Assembly: GCA_035485275.1 (NCBI GenBank)
Contig: DATHOE010000019.1
Coordinates: 1-64,000, forward strand
DNA: 64,000 bases
Origin: DAIDJD01 sp035485275
Lineage (GTDB): Bacteria; Oederibacteriota; JAJYGY01; DAIDJD01
Direction of reading: 5' to 3'
A model generated the notes under the pieces. The model was not told the DNA's origin. It was given only the letters and a program-made list of their open reading frames with translations, and made no database searches. Below are positions 7,535 through 15,734 of this stretch, piece by piece. A program made the position numbers and the translations under genes. Numbering within the stretch: the stretch's first letter is position 1; every line of letters starts with the position of its first letter.

Positions 7535-9907
7535 TCAAGGAATTACCGCAAACTTCAAGACCATGCTTTGGGTGTATCCGGAACTGAAATTCACCGTAAT
7601 CTGCGCAAAGTACACCCCGGCGGAAAGGCCTTGGGTGGAGAAGCGGTGGGGGCCACTACCCTCAATACTCAGCTCGTCGATCCGCCGACCGGCCAGAGTA
7701 TAGACCCGCCAGTGGGTACCGGACGGCTGGGCGTTGAGGTACAAGGTCACGGCTTCACCGCCCCTGGCCGGATTGGGCGCCAAAATGCATTTTCCCAGGC
7801 CGCTTGAAAGGTAGAGGGGGGTGGGGCTGGCCGTGGGGCTGTCGGTGAAGCTGGGGCTGGCCGTAAAGCTGGGCGTCGGGGTCGGGCTGTCACTGAAGGT
7901 GGGGGTGGCGGTGAAGCTGGGGCTGGCCGTAAAGGTAGGCGTCGGAGTGGGGCTGTCGCTGAAGGTGGGAGTGGCGGTGTAGCTGGGGCTGGCGGTCCAG
8001 GTGGCCGTAGGGGTGGGGCTGTCGCTGAAGGTGGGGCTGATGGTGGGGCTGGCGATGGTCCCGACCAGGGCTTGGATCAGGGCGGCTCCTTTTGGGCTTC
8101 CCCAGCCGGTGGCGAGGTTGTAGCCGGCGACAGCCGTGTAATAGATCGAATCGCAGGAGGTGTTGGAGTCGCTGACTACGTCGTTGTTGCTGTTGTCCTC
8201 GATGGAATGGAAATCCGCGGTATAACCGGAGCCCTTCGCCACGGCGTAGAGTGCGGGATTCGCGAAGCCCAAAGGGGCCTTGCCCACCGACGCGGCCTGC
8301 TCGTTGACCAAGGCCAGAAAAGCGGCCCACAGCGGCGTGGCCGCGCTGGTGCCGTCGAAGGGGGCCGCCTGCTGGCCGGCGCCCTCCTGGCCCACGACCG
8401 CCGGGCAGAGGTCGCAATACACCACCCAGTAGTTTTCGGCCATCGCGGACACGTCGGGGATGTTACGGCGGGTGGTGGAGCCGCCGTTGGTGGACATGGA
8501 GATCCCCTCCTGGTAGCTGGGAATATCCAGGATGTTCGAACCGTCGCTGCCGTCGCATATGCCGCCGCCACTTACGCCGCCTTCGCAGGAACCGCAGCCG
8601 GTGACGATGCCCGAACAGGTCCCGGAATAGTCGTTCCAGGTGCTTTCCGAGGCGTAGCTGATGGGCGGGCTTGTCGACGCCCCTGTGTTCAAGTTGGTGC
8701 CGCCCACCTCAGTGATGTAGGGGCTCAGGTCGTCCGGGCCGGGCACCCCGCCGGCGACGTCGCCGGAGCCGTAGGCGCCCACGTCTCCGGTCGCGTTGAA
8801 AAAGGCCTGGCCTTGGGAGGCGAGCTGGAGCAGCAGCGCGGCGGCGTTGGATCCCATGTCGCCCCCGCCCCAGGAACAGCTGATTTGGTTGCAGACCGGG
8901 TCGTCCGCTATGGGCGCCAGCACCTCGCTCATCGAGGCGCTGAAGGGCGCCTCGTAGGTGATGATATGGGCCTGGGGCGCCATGGACATGGCCAGTTCTA
9001 TGTCTAGGGAAACCTCGGAACAGTCGCCTTCGGGGCCGCCGGTGGAGGCGCTCCCGTCGCCGTTGTCCATTGGGTTCCCGTCGAACCCGTCGACCAGGAC
9101 CGTGCCCACCACGGTGACGGGCAGCGGCGGATTGGAGGTGGCGGCGTAAGTCGAGATGTCCTGGCTGTAGAAGCCGCCGAACTCCACCAGGCCGATGTTC
9201 TGGCCGCTGCCTTGCAGGGATACGCCCGGGACATAGGCGTCGCGGAAGTCTTGGCCTTGGTAGGCCCCGTCGGAATCGTCCCCCGTGCCGGCCCTGGGAG
9301 CCCGCCCTGTCTGGGCCCTGGTTCCGCCTTGGGCCGGGCCGGGATGGCGCAGCGAACGCCTTTGCCTGCGGGCAAAGTTGTCCAAGCCGCTCACGCTCAG
9401 GCCGGGCAGGGTAAGGTCCACGGAAGGATCCTGGTCCGGCGCAAAAAATTGGGAGCCGTCCGGTCGCAAGCGGCGCCCCAAGGTCACATGAAAGACCTGC
9501 TCGATGCGGTCGGCCCGGCCCCGGACCTCGAGCAAGAGGCGGCTGCTGTGGGTGGCGCGCACCGTCAGGCCCTGGGCGCGGACGAAGTTTTCCAAAGCTT
9601 GGTAGTCCTGGGGGCTTGGGCCGAAGCGCGCGGCGAAAGATTGGGGGTCCAGGTAGCGGTGATAATTTTTCGATTGGGGATCGTACAGGGTAGCGACAAA
9701 CGCCTGCAGACCGGCGGGATCCGGCAAGGGCAGGCCGAGGTCGAGGTCTAGGGGCCTGGAGCCGTCCAGGTCTCCCACGCGGGCCGCGGACTCGAATTCA
9801 GGCCGCAGGCAGCCCTTGAGGACTTGCCCCTCAGCCTTTGCTGCTAAGGCCGTCAGGGCCGTGGCGGTCAAAACGAGGATAAGGAACTGCGAACGGGACA
9901 CGTACAT
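7535..9907 (-). CDS. Secreted S53-family (sedolisin/kumamolisin) peptidase
   Basis: A 790-residue exported acid serine-carboxyl peptidase. After a signal peptide (FLILVLTATALTALAAKAEG) comes a pro-kumamolisin activation domain (to about residue 180, with LYDPQSKNYHRYLDPQSFAARFG). The S53 catalytic domain follows: Glu and Asp of the triad in EVSLDIELAM (about 296-306), oxyanion Asp in NATGDVGAYG (about 370) and nucleophile Ser in GTSAATPLW (about 519). Residues about 620-700 are a Ser/Thr/Pro linker of three 22-residue repeats. The last 80 residues (APNPARGG, VYTLAGR, SAGVY) resemble the C-terminus of the neighbouring giant protein and look like a sorting domain. The ATG at 9907 was chosen for its GGAGGAC site; an in-frame codon at 9934 would add nine residues. 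It probably degrades extracellular protein. Confidence 0.9.
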   Translation of the reverse strand: MYVSRSQFLILVLTATALTALAAKAEGQVLKGCLRPEFESAARVGDLDGSRPLDLDLGLPLPDPAGLQAFVATLYDPQSKNYHRYLDPQSFAARFGPSPQDYQALENFVRAQGLTVRATHSSRLLLEVRGRADRIEQVFHVTLGRRLRPDGSQFFAPDQDPSVDLTLPGLSVSGLDNFARRQRRSLRHPGPAQGGTRAQTGRAPRAGTGDDSDGAYQGQDFRDAYVPGVSLQGSGQNIGLVEFGGFYSQDISTYAATSNPPLPVTVVGTVLVDGFDGNPMDNGDGSASTGGPEGDCSEVSLDIELAMSMAPQAHIITYEAPFSASMSEVLAPIADDPVCNQISCSWGGGDMGSNAAALLLQLASQGQAFFNATGDVGAYGSGDVAGGVPGPDDLSPYITEVGGTNLNTGASTSPPISYASESTWNDYSGTCSGIVTGCGSCEGGVSGGGICDGSDGSNILDIPSYQEGISMSTNGGSTTRRNIPDVSAMAENYWVVYCDLCPAVVGQEGAGQQAAPFDGTSAATPLWAAFLALVNEQAASVGKAPLGFANPALYAVAKGSGYTADFHSIEDNSNNDVVSDSNTSCDSIYYTAVAGYNLATGWGSPKGAALIQALVGTIASPTISPTFSDSPTPTATWTASPSYTATPTFSDSPTPTPTFTASPSFTATPTFSDSPTPTPSFTASPSFTDSPTASPTPLYLSSGLGKCILAPNPARGGEAVTLYLNAQPSGTHWRVYTLAGRRIDELSIEGSGPHRFSTQGLSAGVYFAQITVNFSSGYTQSMVLKFAVIP
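7817..8050 (-). repeat. 66-bp tandem repeat coding the peptidase linker
   Basis: About three and a half units of a 66-bp repeat encode FSDSPTPTxTFTASPSFTATPT. The style matches the stalk of the giant protein upstream, but the unit length differs (22 versus 8 residues). Confidence 0.8.
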
Positions 9908-10029
9908 TGTCCTCCATCGGACCGTGCTCGCCAAAGGGGCCGCGCTGCCCGGATTTTAACACGCTGAGCCGCCGCCTTTCGCTTCTTTCTTGACCGCCCT
10001 GGGGGGCGGGCCTAAGCTTTCCTAAGTAA

Positions 10030-10073
10030 GCCTGACAAAGTGTGGCACCTGCCAGCTTTGTCGGGCTTTTTTT
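10030..10073 (+). terminator. Rho-independent terminator ahead of the YhcG-like gene
   Basis: GCCTGACAAAG pairs with CTTTGTCGGGC, and an inner TGGCA/TGCCA extends the stem (10030-10066). Seven T residues follow. It reads on the plus strand although no plus-strand gene lies upstream within this window, so it could terminate a short leader or small RNA started in 9935-10029, or block antisense transcription. Confidence 0.8.
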
Positions 10074-10104
10074 ATTGGCCAGGTGCCTTGCAAAAGGGGG
10101 ACCT

Positions 10105-11151
10105 ATGGCGTTGACACGCTACGCACGTCCGGCTTCCGGGCGGGGCCAGGGACTGAGGAACGGCATCCATGCGCTGATCGCGACGCGCAGGATGATCGCC
10201 GAGGCGCGCTCCAAGTCCGTCCTCGACGTCCATGCTTCCATGCTGGGCCTGTATTGGGATTTGGGCCGGCTCATCCGCCGCGCTGCTTTGCTGGAAGAGA
10301 GGCAACTGAGCCAGGACCGTTTGGACTCGCTGATCGCCACCCTGGCGCGGGCCCTGTGCAGGCTCCATGGCCAGAGCTACAGCGACGACGCGCTGCGGCG
10401 CATGGTGCGTTTCGCGGAATGTTATCCCACCATAAAAAGCAGGGACAGCCTGAGGGGCCTGGCCTGGGCCCACGTGCTCGCGCTGCTTGCGCTGTCCGAT
10501 CCCAGGCAGCGGGATTTTTTCCGCGCGCGCTGCCTCAAAAGGGACTGGAGCCCGGACCGCTTGCGGGTCGAGATCAGGTCCATGGCCTATCCGTCCGTCC
10601 CTGAGGGCCGGTCCGCGGCGGAGCGGTCCTCGCCCTGGGCGCTGGAGCGGCCCCTGGAAAGCGCGCTGGACCCGGATTTCGCCGCTTTTGTGGGCTGCGC
10701 CGAGGGCCATCCCAAGGGGACGCGCGGCGCGCTGATCCGCGCGATGGAGTCCCATCTGCTCAAGCTTGAGGCCGGTTTCAGCCTGGTGGAGCGGCGGAAA
10801 CGCTTCCAGGTCGGTTCCGACGATTTCTATCTGGACCTGCTCCTGTACAACCGCCGCCTGCGCTGCCTTTTCGCCCTGTCTTTTGACTACGGGGCCCGTC
10901 CCAGCAGGGGCCCGGAGCTCATGAACTTCATGCTGACCTGGCTGAACCTGCATGAGCGCCAGCCCGGGGAGAATCCTCCGGTGGGCATCGTTTTTGACGC
11001 GGACGCGCCGGGCGACCGCCTCGGCATCCGCCACCTGGAGAGCGAGAGCTTCCGGATCGCCTGGCACCAGACCGGTATGCCGCCCAGGACCCAGGCCCAC
11101 CAGTTCTTTCTTCAGTCGCTCGCCGCTGCGCGGGCCGCCGGGGAAGGCTGA
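10105..11151 (+). CDS. YhcG/DUF1016-type protein, nuclease site degenerate
   Basis: A 348-residue protein of the YhcG family. The N-terminal helical DUF1016_N part (about 1-170) contains YWDLGRLI and YSDDALRRMVRFAECYP. The C-terminal PDDEXK-like part contains GFSLVERRKRFQVGSDDFYLDLLLYNRRLRCLFAL. Family members normally continue with an E-L-K motif in the next strand; here it reads ALSFDYG, so the acidic and lysine residues of the nuclease site are replaced. The later MNF..TWLN segment, equivalent to the usual MNFYLN, is kept. The ATG at 10105 follows AGGGGGA. Homologues occur in defence or mobile contexts; this copy sits beside a small XRE regulator. It may be a binding-only or decaying form. 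Confidence 0.8.
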   Translation: MALTRYARPASGRGQGLRNGIHALIATRRMIAEARSKSVLDVHASMLGLYWDLGRLIRRAALLEERQLSQDRLDSLIATLARALCRLHGQSYSDDALRRMVRFAECYPTIKSRDSLRGLAWAHVLALLALSDPRQRDFFRARCLKRDWSPDRLRVEIRSMAYPSVPEGRSAAERSSPWALERPLESALDPDFAAFVGCAEGHPKGTRGALIRAMESHLLKLEAGFSLVERRKRFQVGSDDFYLDLLLYNRRLRCLFALSFDYGARPSRGPELMNFMLTWLNLHERQPGENPPVGIVFDADAPGDRLGIRHLESESFRIAWHQTGMPPRTQAHQFFLQSLAAARAAGEG

Positions 11152-11494
11152 GGGGCGAAGTGAGGCCCAGGGTGTTTGGGCGCCAGTGGGAGCGCTTTCG
11201 AGACCGTTTGAATAACAGGCAGATGAATGATCTTTCGGCCGCGCTTGAATGGAAGATCAGGTCAGGCTTGTTGGGGACGGCGTGCCACGCATAGTGATCG
11301 CGACCCCGGACCCCAAGGCCGCCGTTTTTGTCGTCAAATAGGGGGCTGTCCCGCACATCGTCGGAGGCCGTTTTATGCGCCAAGGCGAGCCGACCTCCGA
11401 TTGAAGCGCGACATAAATCGTGCCGGCCGGAAGAACGGACCTTGGGGTTATGCAATATATTGCATTTGCTGTTGCTGAGCCATGGAGGGCGCCT
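11152..11494. other. Intergenic region upstream of the XRE gene
   Basis: About 340 bases without a convincing gene. Short overlapping frames on both strands (for example 11227-11478 plus) have no recognisable family or ribosome-binding site. The only clear element is the perfect palindrome at 11450-11465. The stretch could be the remains of a lost gene such as a toxin partner, but nothing in it is identifiable. Confidence 0.5.
11450..11465. promoter_or_regulatory. 16-bp perfect palindrome, likely operator
   Basis: ATGCAATATATTGCAT is a perfect inverted repeat located 30 bases before the start of the XRE regulator, in otherwise GC-rich DNA. This is the position and symmetry expected for an autoregulatory operator of a dimeric helix-turn-helix protein. 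Binding is inferred, not shown. Confidence 0.6.
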
Positions 11495-11785
11495 ATGAAA
11501 ACGACCACCTTAAAAAAAGCAGGGAGTCCAAGTTCTTCCAAGGGGGAGTTTATGCCCGATTTTTGGTCCCATATCGGCATGAACATTTTTCACGCGCGGC
11601 TGGCCCTGAAGTGGACACAGCGGCAGCTCGCCCAGAAGCACGGGGTGTCCCTGAGGCGACTTCATAGCGTCGAAACGGCGGCCATTGAAAATGTGGCGGT
11701 AAGAACTTTGGCGGTTATTGCGGCGGCGCCGGGCCTGGAATTAGTAGATTTGTTCAGGCAACGCGGGGAGCATGTCCGGGTCTGA
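11495..11785 (+). CDS. XRE-family helix-turn-helix regulator
   Basis: A 96-residue protein whose residues about 28-95 match a Cro/CI-type HTH: NIFHARLALKWTQRQLAQKHGVS followed by LRRLHSVETAAIENVAVRTLAVIAAAPGLELVDLF. The fold is expected to bind a palindromic operator as a dimer, and such a palindrome lies 30 bases upstream. The ATG at 11495 follows GGAGGG with a five-base gap; an upstream in-frame start at 11420 would run through the palindrome. Small XRE proteins like this are often antitoxins or autorepressors, but no toxin gene is recognised next to it. The YhcG-like gene upstream is on the same strand. Confidence 0.8.
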   Translation: MKTTTLKKAGSPSSSKGEFMPDFWSHIGMNIFHARLALKWTQRQLAQKHGVSLRRLHSVETAAIENVAVRTLAVIAAAPGLELVDLFRQRGEHVRV

Positions 11786-11791
11786 GCCGCT

Positions 11792-13426
11792 CTAGGCTTC
11801 TTTCGGCAGCTCCACCCTCTGCACCACGGGCGCCACTTCAAGGACGTGGAACGCGAACACGGCGGGGACCTTCCAGTCGTCCTGGCCGTCCTGGCGGAGC
11901 TGGGCCAGGACTTTCTCCGAAAACACGGGCATGAAGGGCCGGCTCAGCTTGGCGATGCACAGGGCAAGCCACAGGGAGTTCACCAATATCTTTTCGGCCG
12001 CGGAGGGGTTCTCCTTCATGGCCTTCCAGGGCGCCTGGGCGTCCACGTAGCGGTTGCCGGTCTCGGACAGGCGGATCACCGCCCACAAGGCCTTGCGGAA
12101 CTCGCCGGCCTGGATGTCCTGGGCCACCGAGACGAAGGCGGCTTCCGCCTCCGCGCGCAGTTCGGGGTCGATGTCCGCGGGGCCGCTGGAGACGCCGATG
12201 CCCCCGGGGAATTTCGCCAGGGCGAAGGACAGGGTCCGGTTCACGAAATTCCCCATCTTGCCGATCAGCTCGGAATTGACCTTCACCTGGAAGTCCTCCC
12301 AGGTGAAGTCCGCGTCGGCGTTTTCCGGGCCGTTGGCGACCAGGTAGTAGCGCACCGCGTCGCTGCCGTGGCGTTCCACGATGTCGTCGGCCTTGATGAC
12401 CAGGCCGCGGCTCTTCGAGAACTGCTTCTGGCCGAAGGTGAGGTATTCAGAGGAATAGAGGCGGTCGGGCAGATGGTAGCCCAGGCCCATGAGGATCCCC
12501 GGCCAGATGATGGCGTGGAAAGGGATGTTGTCCTTGCCGTGGATGTAATAGTGGCGCGCCACGGGGGCCGTCCAGAAAGCCTTCCAGGCTTCCGGGTCCC
12601 CGCCGGCCTTGGCCCATTCCACGCTGGCCGACAGGTAGCCGGAGACCGCCTCGAACCACACGTAGATGCTCTTGCCCTCGTAGCCCGCCAGGGGCAGGGG
12701 GATGCCCCAGGTGGTGTCGCGGGTGATGGCCCGGTCCCTGAGGCCCTCGGAGACGATGTTCTTCACGTAGGTCGTGGCGTTGCGGCGCCAGCCCTCGGAT
12801 TTTTCCAGCCACGCGAAGAGGCGGTCCTGCAGTTTGGACAGCAGCAGGAAGAAATGCTCGGAATCCTTCCATACCGGGGTCTGCCCGCAGAGCTTGCAGC
12901 GCGGCGAGATCAGCTCCGTGACCTCCAGGATTTTGCCGCAGGCGTCGCACTGGTCCCCGCGGGCGCCCTCGGTGTGGCAATTGGGGCAGGTGCCTTCCAC
13001 GTAGCGGTCCGGCAGGAAGCGCTGGTCCTTCTCGCAGAAGGCCAACTGCTGGGTGCGCTTTTCGATGAGGCCTTCGTTCAGGAGCTTGGTGAAGGCGCCC
13101 TGCACGACCTCGCGGTGGTTGGCGGTCATGGTCTGGGTGTAGACGTCGTAGGAGAAGCCCAGGCGCGTGCACAGGGTTTCGCGGAATTCCTTGTGGAAGC
13201 GTTCGGCGATGTCCTCGGGCCGGCAGCGCTGGCGCTCGGCCTCCAGGGCGATGGGGGTGCCGTGGCAGTCGCTGCCCGATACGAACAGGACCCGGTCGCC
13301 TTGGAGGCGGTGGAAACGGGCCAGGACGTCCCCGCCGATCAGGGCCGCGATGTGCCCCAGGTGCAGGGAACCGTTGGCGTAGGGCCAGGCCCCGCCGATG
13401 AAAATGACGCGTTTGGAATCGCTCAT
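11792..13426 (-). CDS. metG: Methionyl-tRNA synthetase
   Basis: A 544-residue class I aminoacyl-tRNA synthetase that charges tRNA-Met. The HIGH motif appears as HLGH (residues 22-25) after the family's WPYANGSLHLGH. The connective peptide carries two zinc-knuckle pairs, CPNCHTEGARGDQCDACG and CKLCG. The KMSKS loop reads FSKSR. A C-terminal anticodon-binding helical domain follows. It lacks the C-terminal CsaA-like dimerisation domain found in longer MetG forms, so it is a monomeric-type enzyme. The ATG at 13426 was chosen because homology begins there and AAAGGCGG precedes it; the longer open frame has no homologous sequence. It converges with the XRE gene, with only six bases between the stops. 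Confidence 0.97.
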   Translation of the reverse strand: MSDSKRVIFIGGAWPYANGSLHLGHIAALIGGDVLARFHRLQGDRVLFVSGSDCHGTPIALEAERQRCRPEDIAERFHKEFRETLCTRLGFSYDVYTQTMTANHREVVQGAFTKLLNEGLIEKRTQQLAFCEKDQRFLPDRYVEGTCPNCHTEGARGDQCDACGKILEVTELISPRCKLCGQTPVWKDSEHFFLLLSKLQDRLFAWLEKSEGWRRNATTYVKNIVSEGLRDRAITRDTTWGIPLPLAGYEGKSIYVWFEAVSGYLSASVEWAKAGGDPEAWKAFWTAPVARHYYIHGKDNIPFHAIIWPGILMGLGYHLPDRLYSSEYLTFGQKQFSKSRGLVIKADDIVERHGSDAVRYYLVANGPENADADFTWEDFQVKVNSELIGKMGNFVNRTLSFALAKFPGGIGVSSGPADIDPELRAEAEAAFVSVAQDIQAGEFRKALWAVIRLSETGNRYVDAQAPWKAMKENPSAAEKILVNSLWLALCIAKLSRPFMPVFSEKVLAQLRQDGQDDWKVPAVFAFHVLEVAPVVQRVELPKEA

Positions 13427-13519
13427 GTCCGCCTTTAAAATCTTGATTCCATGGGTAGGGTCGACCAATATAGGTAAAGGGCCCCTTTTTGAACAGCGCA
13501 TTCTCCCTTCAGGACACGC

Positions 13520-13996
13520 ATGCCTCCCCAGGTCCCCAAGGATCGCTACTTCGTGGTTCCGCCCGGCCCCAACATCACCCCCGAACTCAAGCGCGCCTAT
13601 CTGGGAACCTCGTACCGCGTGGCCTCCGGGCCGGCGAGTTTCGTCCTGCGCATCGGCGACGCCTCCCCGGCCCTGGCCCGCGTCATGGCCGAACGGGGGC
13701 TGGACTGCGCCGTGGGCATCACCGCCCACAACCCGCGCAGCCGGATCCTTGGCCGGGACCTCAACGAGGCCGCCCACCTGCGTCTCCTGCAAAAGCTGGC
13801 CGAACAGCCGGGCCGCTTCCACCTGGATGGGATGAACGAGGACCGCGGCGGGCTTTGGCCCAGCGAAAAGAGCGTGCTGGTGCCGGGCATGAGCCTGTTG
13901 GAGGGGCTGGCCCTGGCCCGCGAATTCGGGCAGTTGGCCATCGTCTACGCGGGACAGGACGCCATTCCGCGCCTGGCTTTTTGCCGCGCCGACTGA
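13520..13996 (+). CDS. DUF3293 domain protein
   Basis: A 158-residue soluble protein matching DUF3293 by its central TAHNPRS motif, a following NEAAHLRLL helix and a GLALAREFGQLAIVYA C-terminal segment. Function is unknown; homologues are small cytoplasmic proteins. It is divergent from metG and 90 bases before yebC. The ATG at 13520 has only a weak site (AGGACACGC) upstream. Confidence 0.75.
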   Translation: MPPQVPKDRYFVVPPGPNITPELKRAYLGTSYRVASGPASFVLRIGDASPALARVMAERGLDCAVGITAHNPRSRILGRDLNEAAHLRLLQKLAEQPGRFHLDGMNEDRGGLWPSEKSVLVPGMSLLEGLALAREFGQLAIVYAGQDAIPRLAFCRAD

Positions 13997-14085
13997 GGCC
14001 GGGGCGCAGCCGGCGTTTGACGTCTTGCTTCAAGTCCGGAAATCCAGCAAAATGAAGCGTTTTCGCCACCCACCTAGGAGCGGGC

Positions 14086-14832
14086 ATGTCGGGTCATTCC
14101 AAATGGGCCACCACCAAACGTAAGAAGGCCGTCATTGACGGCAAGCGCGGCAAGATTTTCACGAAAATCACCCGCGAGATCATCGTCGCCGCGCGCATCG
14201 GCGGGGGAGACGTCAATTCCAACTCCAAGCTGCGCTTGGCCGTGGACAAGGCCAAGTCGAACAATATGCCGGCTGAGAACTGGCAGCGCGCCATCAAGAA
14301 GGGCACCGGCGACCTGGAAGGGGTGAACTACGAGTCCCTGACCTATGAGGGCTACGGGCCCTCCGGAGTGGCCGTGGTGGTGGAGGCGCTCACCGACAAC
14401 AAGAACCGCACCGCCAGCGAACTGCGGAGCATCTTCACCAAGAACAGCGGCAACATGGGCGAGCCCGGCTGCGTGGCCTGGATGTTCAAGCGCAAGGGGC
14501 TCATCGTGGTCCCAAAGGGCGCCCTGGCCGAGGACCAGGTCATGGAATGGGCCCTGGACGCGGGGGCCGAGGACATGAGCTCCGGCGAGGAGACCTTCGA
14601 CGTGGTCACCTCGGCCGAGGATTTCGAGAAGGTGAAGAAGGCCCTCGAGGCCAAGGGCATCAAAGCAGCCAACGCCGAAGTGACCCAGATCCCCGCGAAC
14701 TACGTCAAGCTCGAGGGCGAGGACGCCGGCCGCATGCTCCGGCTGATGGACGCCCTCGAGGACAACGACGACGTCCAGAACGTCTACGCCAATTTCGACA
14801 TCCCCCAGGACGTCATGGATTCCATGGAATGA
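14086..14832 (+). CDS. yebC: YebC/PmpR-family (TACO1-like) protein
   Basis: A 248-residue protein with the family start MSGHSKWATTKRKKAVIDGKRGK, followed by the ITREI and GGGDVNSNSKLRLAVDKAKSNNMP blocks. Length and ending (NVYANFDI) are typical. The family was long annotated as transcriptional regulators and is now linked to relief of ribosome stalling. The preceding GGAGCGGGC provides a ribosome-binding site. The stop overlaps the nadK start (ATGA), beginning a translationally coupled run of four genes. Confidence 0.96.
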   Translation: MSGHSKWATTKRKKAVIDGKRGKIFTKITREIIVAARIGGGDVNSNSKLRLAVDKAKSNNMPAENWQRAIKKGTGDLEGVNYESLTYEGYGPSGVAVVVEALTDNKNRTASELRSIFTKNSGNMGEPGCVAWMFKRKGLIVVPKGALAEDQVMEWALDAGAEDMSSGEETFDVVTSAEDFEKVKKALEAKGIKAANAEVTQIPANYVKLEGEDAGRMLRLMDALEDNDDVQNVYANFDIPQDVMDSME

Positions 14833-15734
14833 GCATGACCCTGTTGAGCCGCCTGCGGCCCCATGTCGCCGGCTTTTTCGCCTTCCGCGAGAAACCCGGA
14901 CAAAGGGCCTTGATGCGGACGGCTGAGGCGGCTTTCGCCGGCAGCGGCTGGAAGGTCCTGGCCGTGCCGGTGCTGCGCGCGGCCCTGGGAGCGGGCGTGG
15001 CCGTGGTCGGGGATCGCGCCCTGGCGCGGCGCTGCTCCCTCCTGGTGTCCCTTGGCGGCGACGGCACCCTGCTGGGCGCCGCGGCGCTGGCGGCCCCGCT
15101 GGGCCGTCCGGTGCTGGGCCTGAACCTGGGCGGTCTGGGTTTCATCACGGCCTTCGGCCCCTCCGCTTTGGACGCCAAGCTGCGCACCCTGCTCAAAGGG
15201 CCATGCCGCCTGGAGACGCGGCGCATGGTGCGCGCGGAAGTGCGCCGCGCCGGGCGCCGGGTGCTCCTCCTGGACGCCGTCAACGACCTGGTGCTCGCCC
15301 GCCCCGAGGTAGGACGCCTGGCCCGCATGCAGGCCAGCGTGGACGGGCGTTTTCTTGCCGCCTTCCGGGCGGACGGCCTCATTTTCTCCAGCCCCACCGG
15401 ATCCACCGCCTACAACCTCTCCGTGGGCGGCCCTTTGGTCGACCCCGCCTCCCCGGTCCTGCTGCTGTCCCTGATCTCCCCCCACACCCTCAGTTACCGG
15501 CCCCTGGTCCTGCCCGACGACAGCGTGCTTGAATTGAAGCCGGAGGGCGGCCTGGAAATCGCCGCCGACGGACGCCGCGGCCTTCTGCTGAAGGACGGCG
15601 ACACGGTGCGCCTCAAACGTTCGCCCCTGTCCGTGAAATTGGTGCTCGCGCCGGACCACGATCCCTGGGCCGTGCTGAGGGACAAGCTGGGCTGGCAGGG
15701 CGCCACCCCCACCGCGGGGGTCCGGCGTGCTTGA
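14829..15734 (+). CDS. nadK: NAD kinase
   Basis: A 301-residue ATP-NAD kinase that phosphorylates NAD to NADP. The diagnostic GGDGT is at residues 76-80 (LVSLGGDGTLLGAA), followed by NLGGLGFIT and the second-domain signature DGLIFSSPTGSTAYNLSVGGP. The start overlaps the yebC stop; a second ATG two codons later (14835) is equally possible. The gene overlaps recN by eight bases. The pairing of nadK with recN is a widespread bacterial arrangement. Confidence 0.95.
   Translation: MSMTLLSRLRPHVAGFFAFREKPGQRALMRTAEAAFAGSGWKVLAVPVLRAALGAGVAVVGDRALARRCSLLVSLGGDGTLLGAAALAAPLGRPVLGLNLGGLGFITAFGPSALDAKLRTLLKGPCRLETRRMVRAEVRRAGRRVLLLDAVNDLVLARPEVGRLARMQASVDGRFLAAFRADGLIFSSPTGSTAYNLSVGGPLVDPASPVLLLSLISPHTLSYRPLVLPDDSVLELKPEGGLEIAADGRRGLLLKDGDTVRLKRSPLSVKLVLAPDHDPWAVLRDKLGWQGATPTAGVRRA

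Noticed and set aside
11227..11478. Possible toxin gene upstream of the XRE regulator
   Set aside because: The frame has Arg/Cys-rich shadow-like sequence, runs through the palindrome and has no toxin-family motif.
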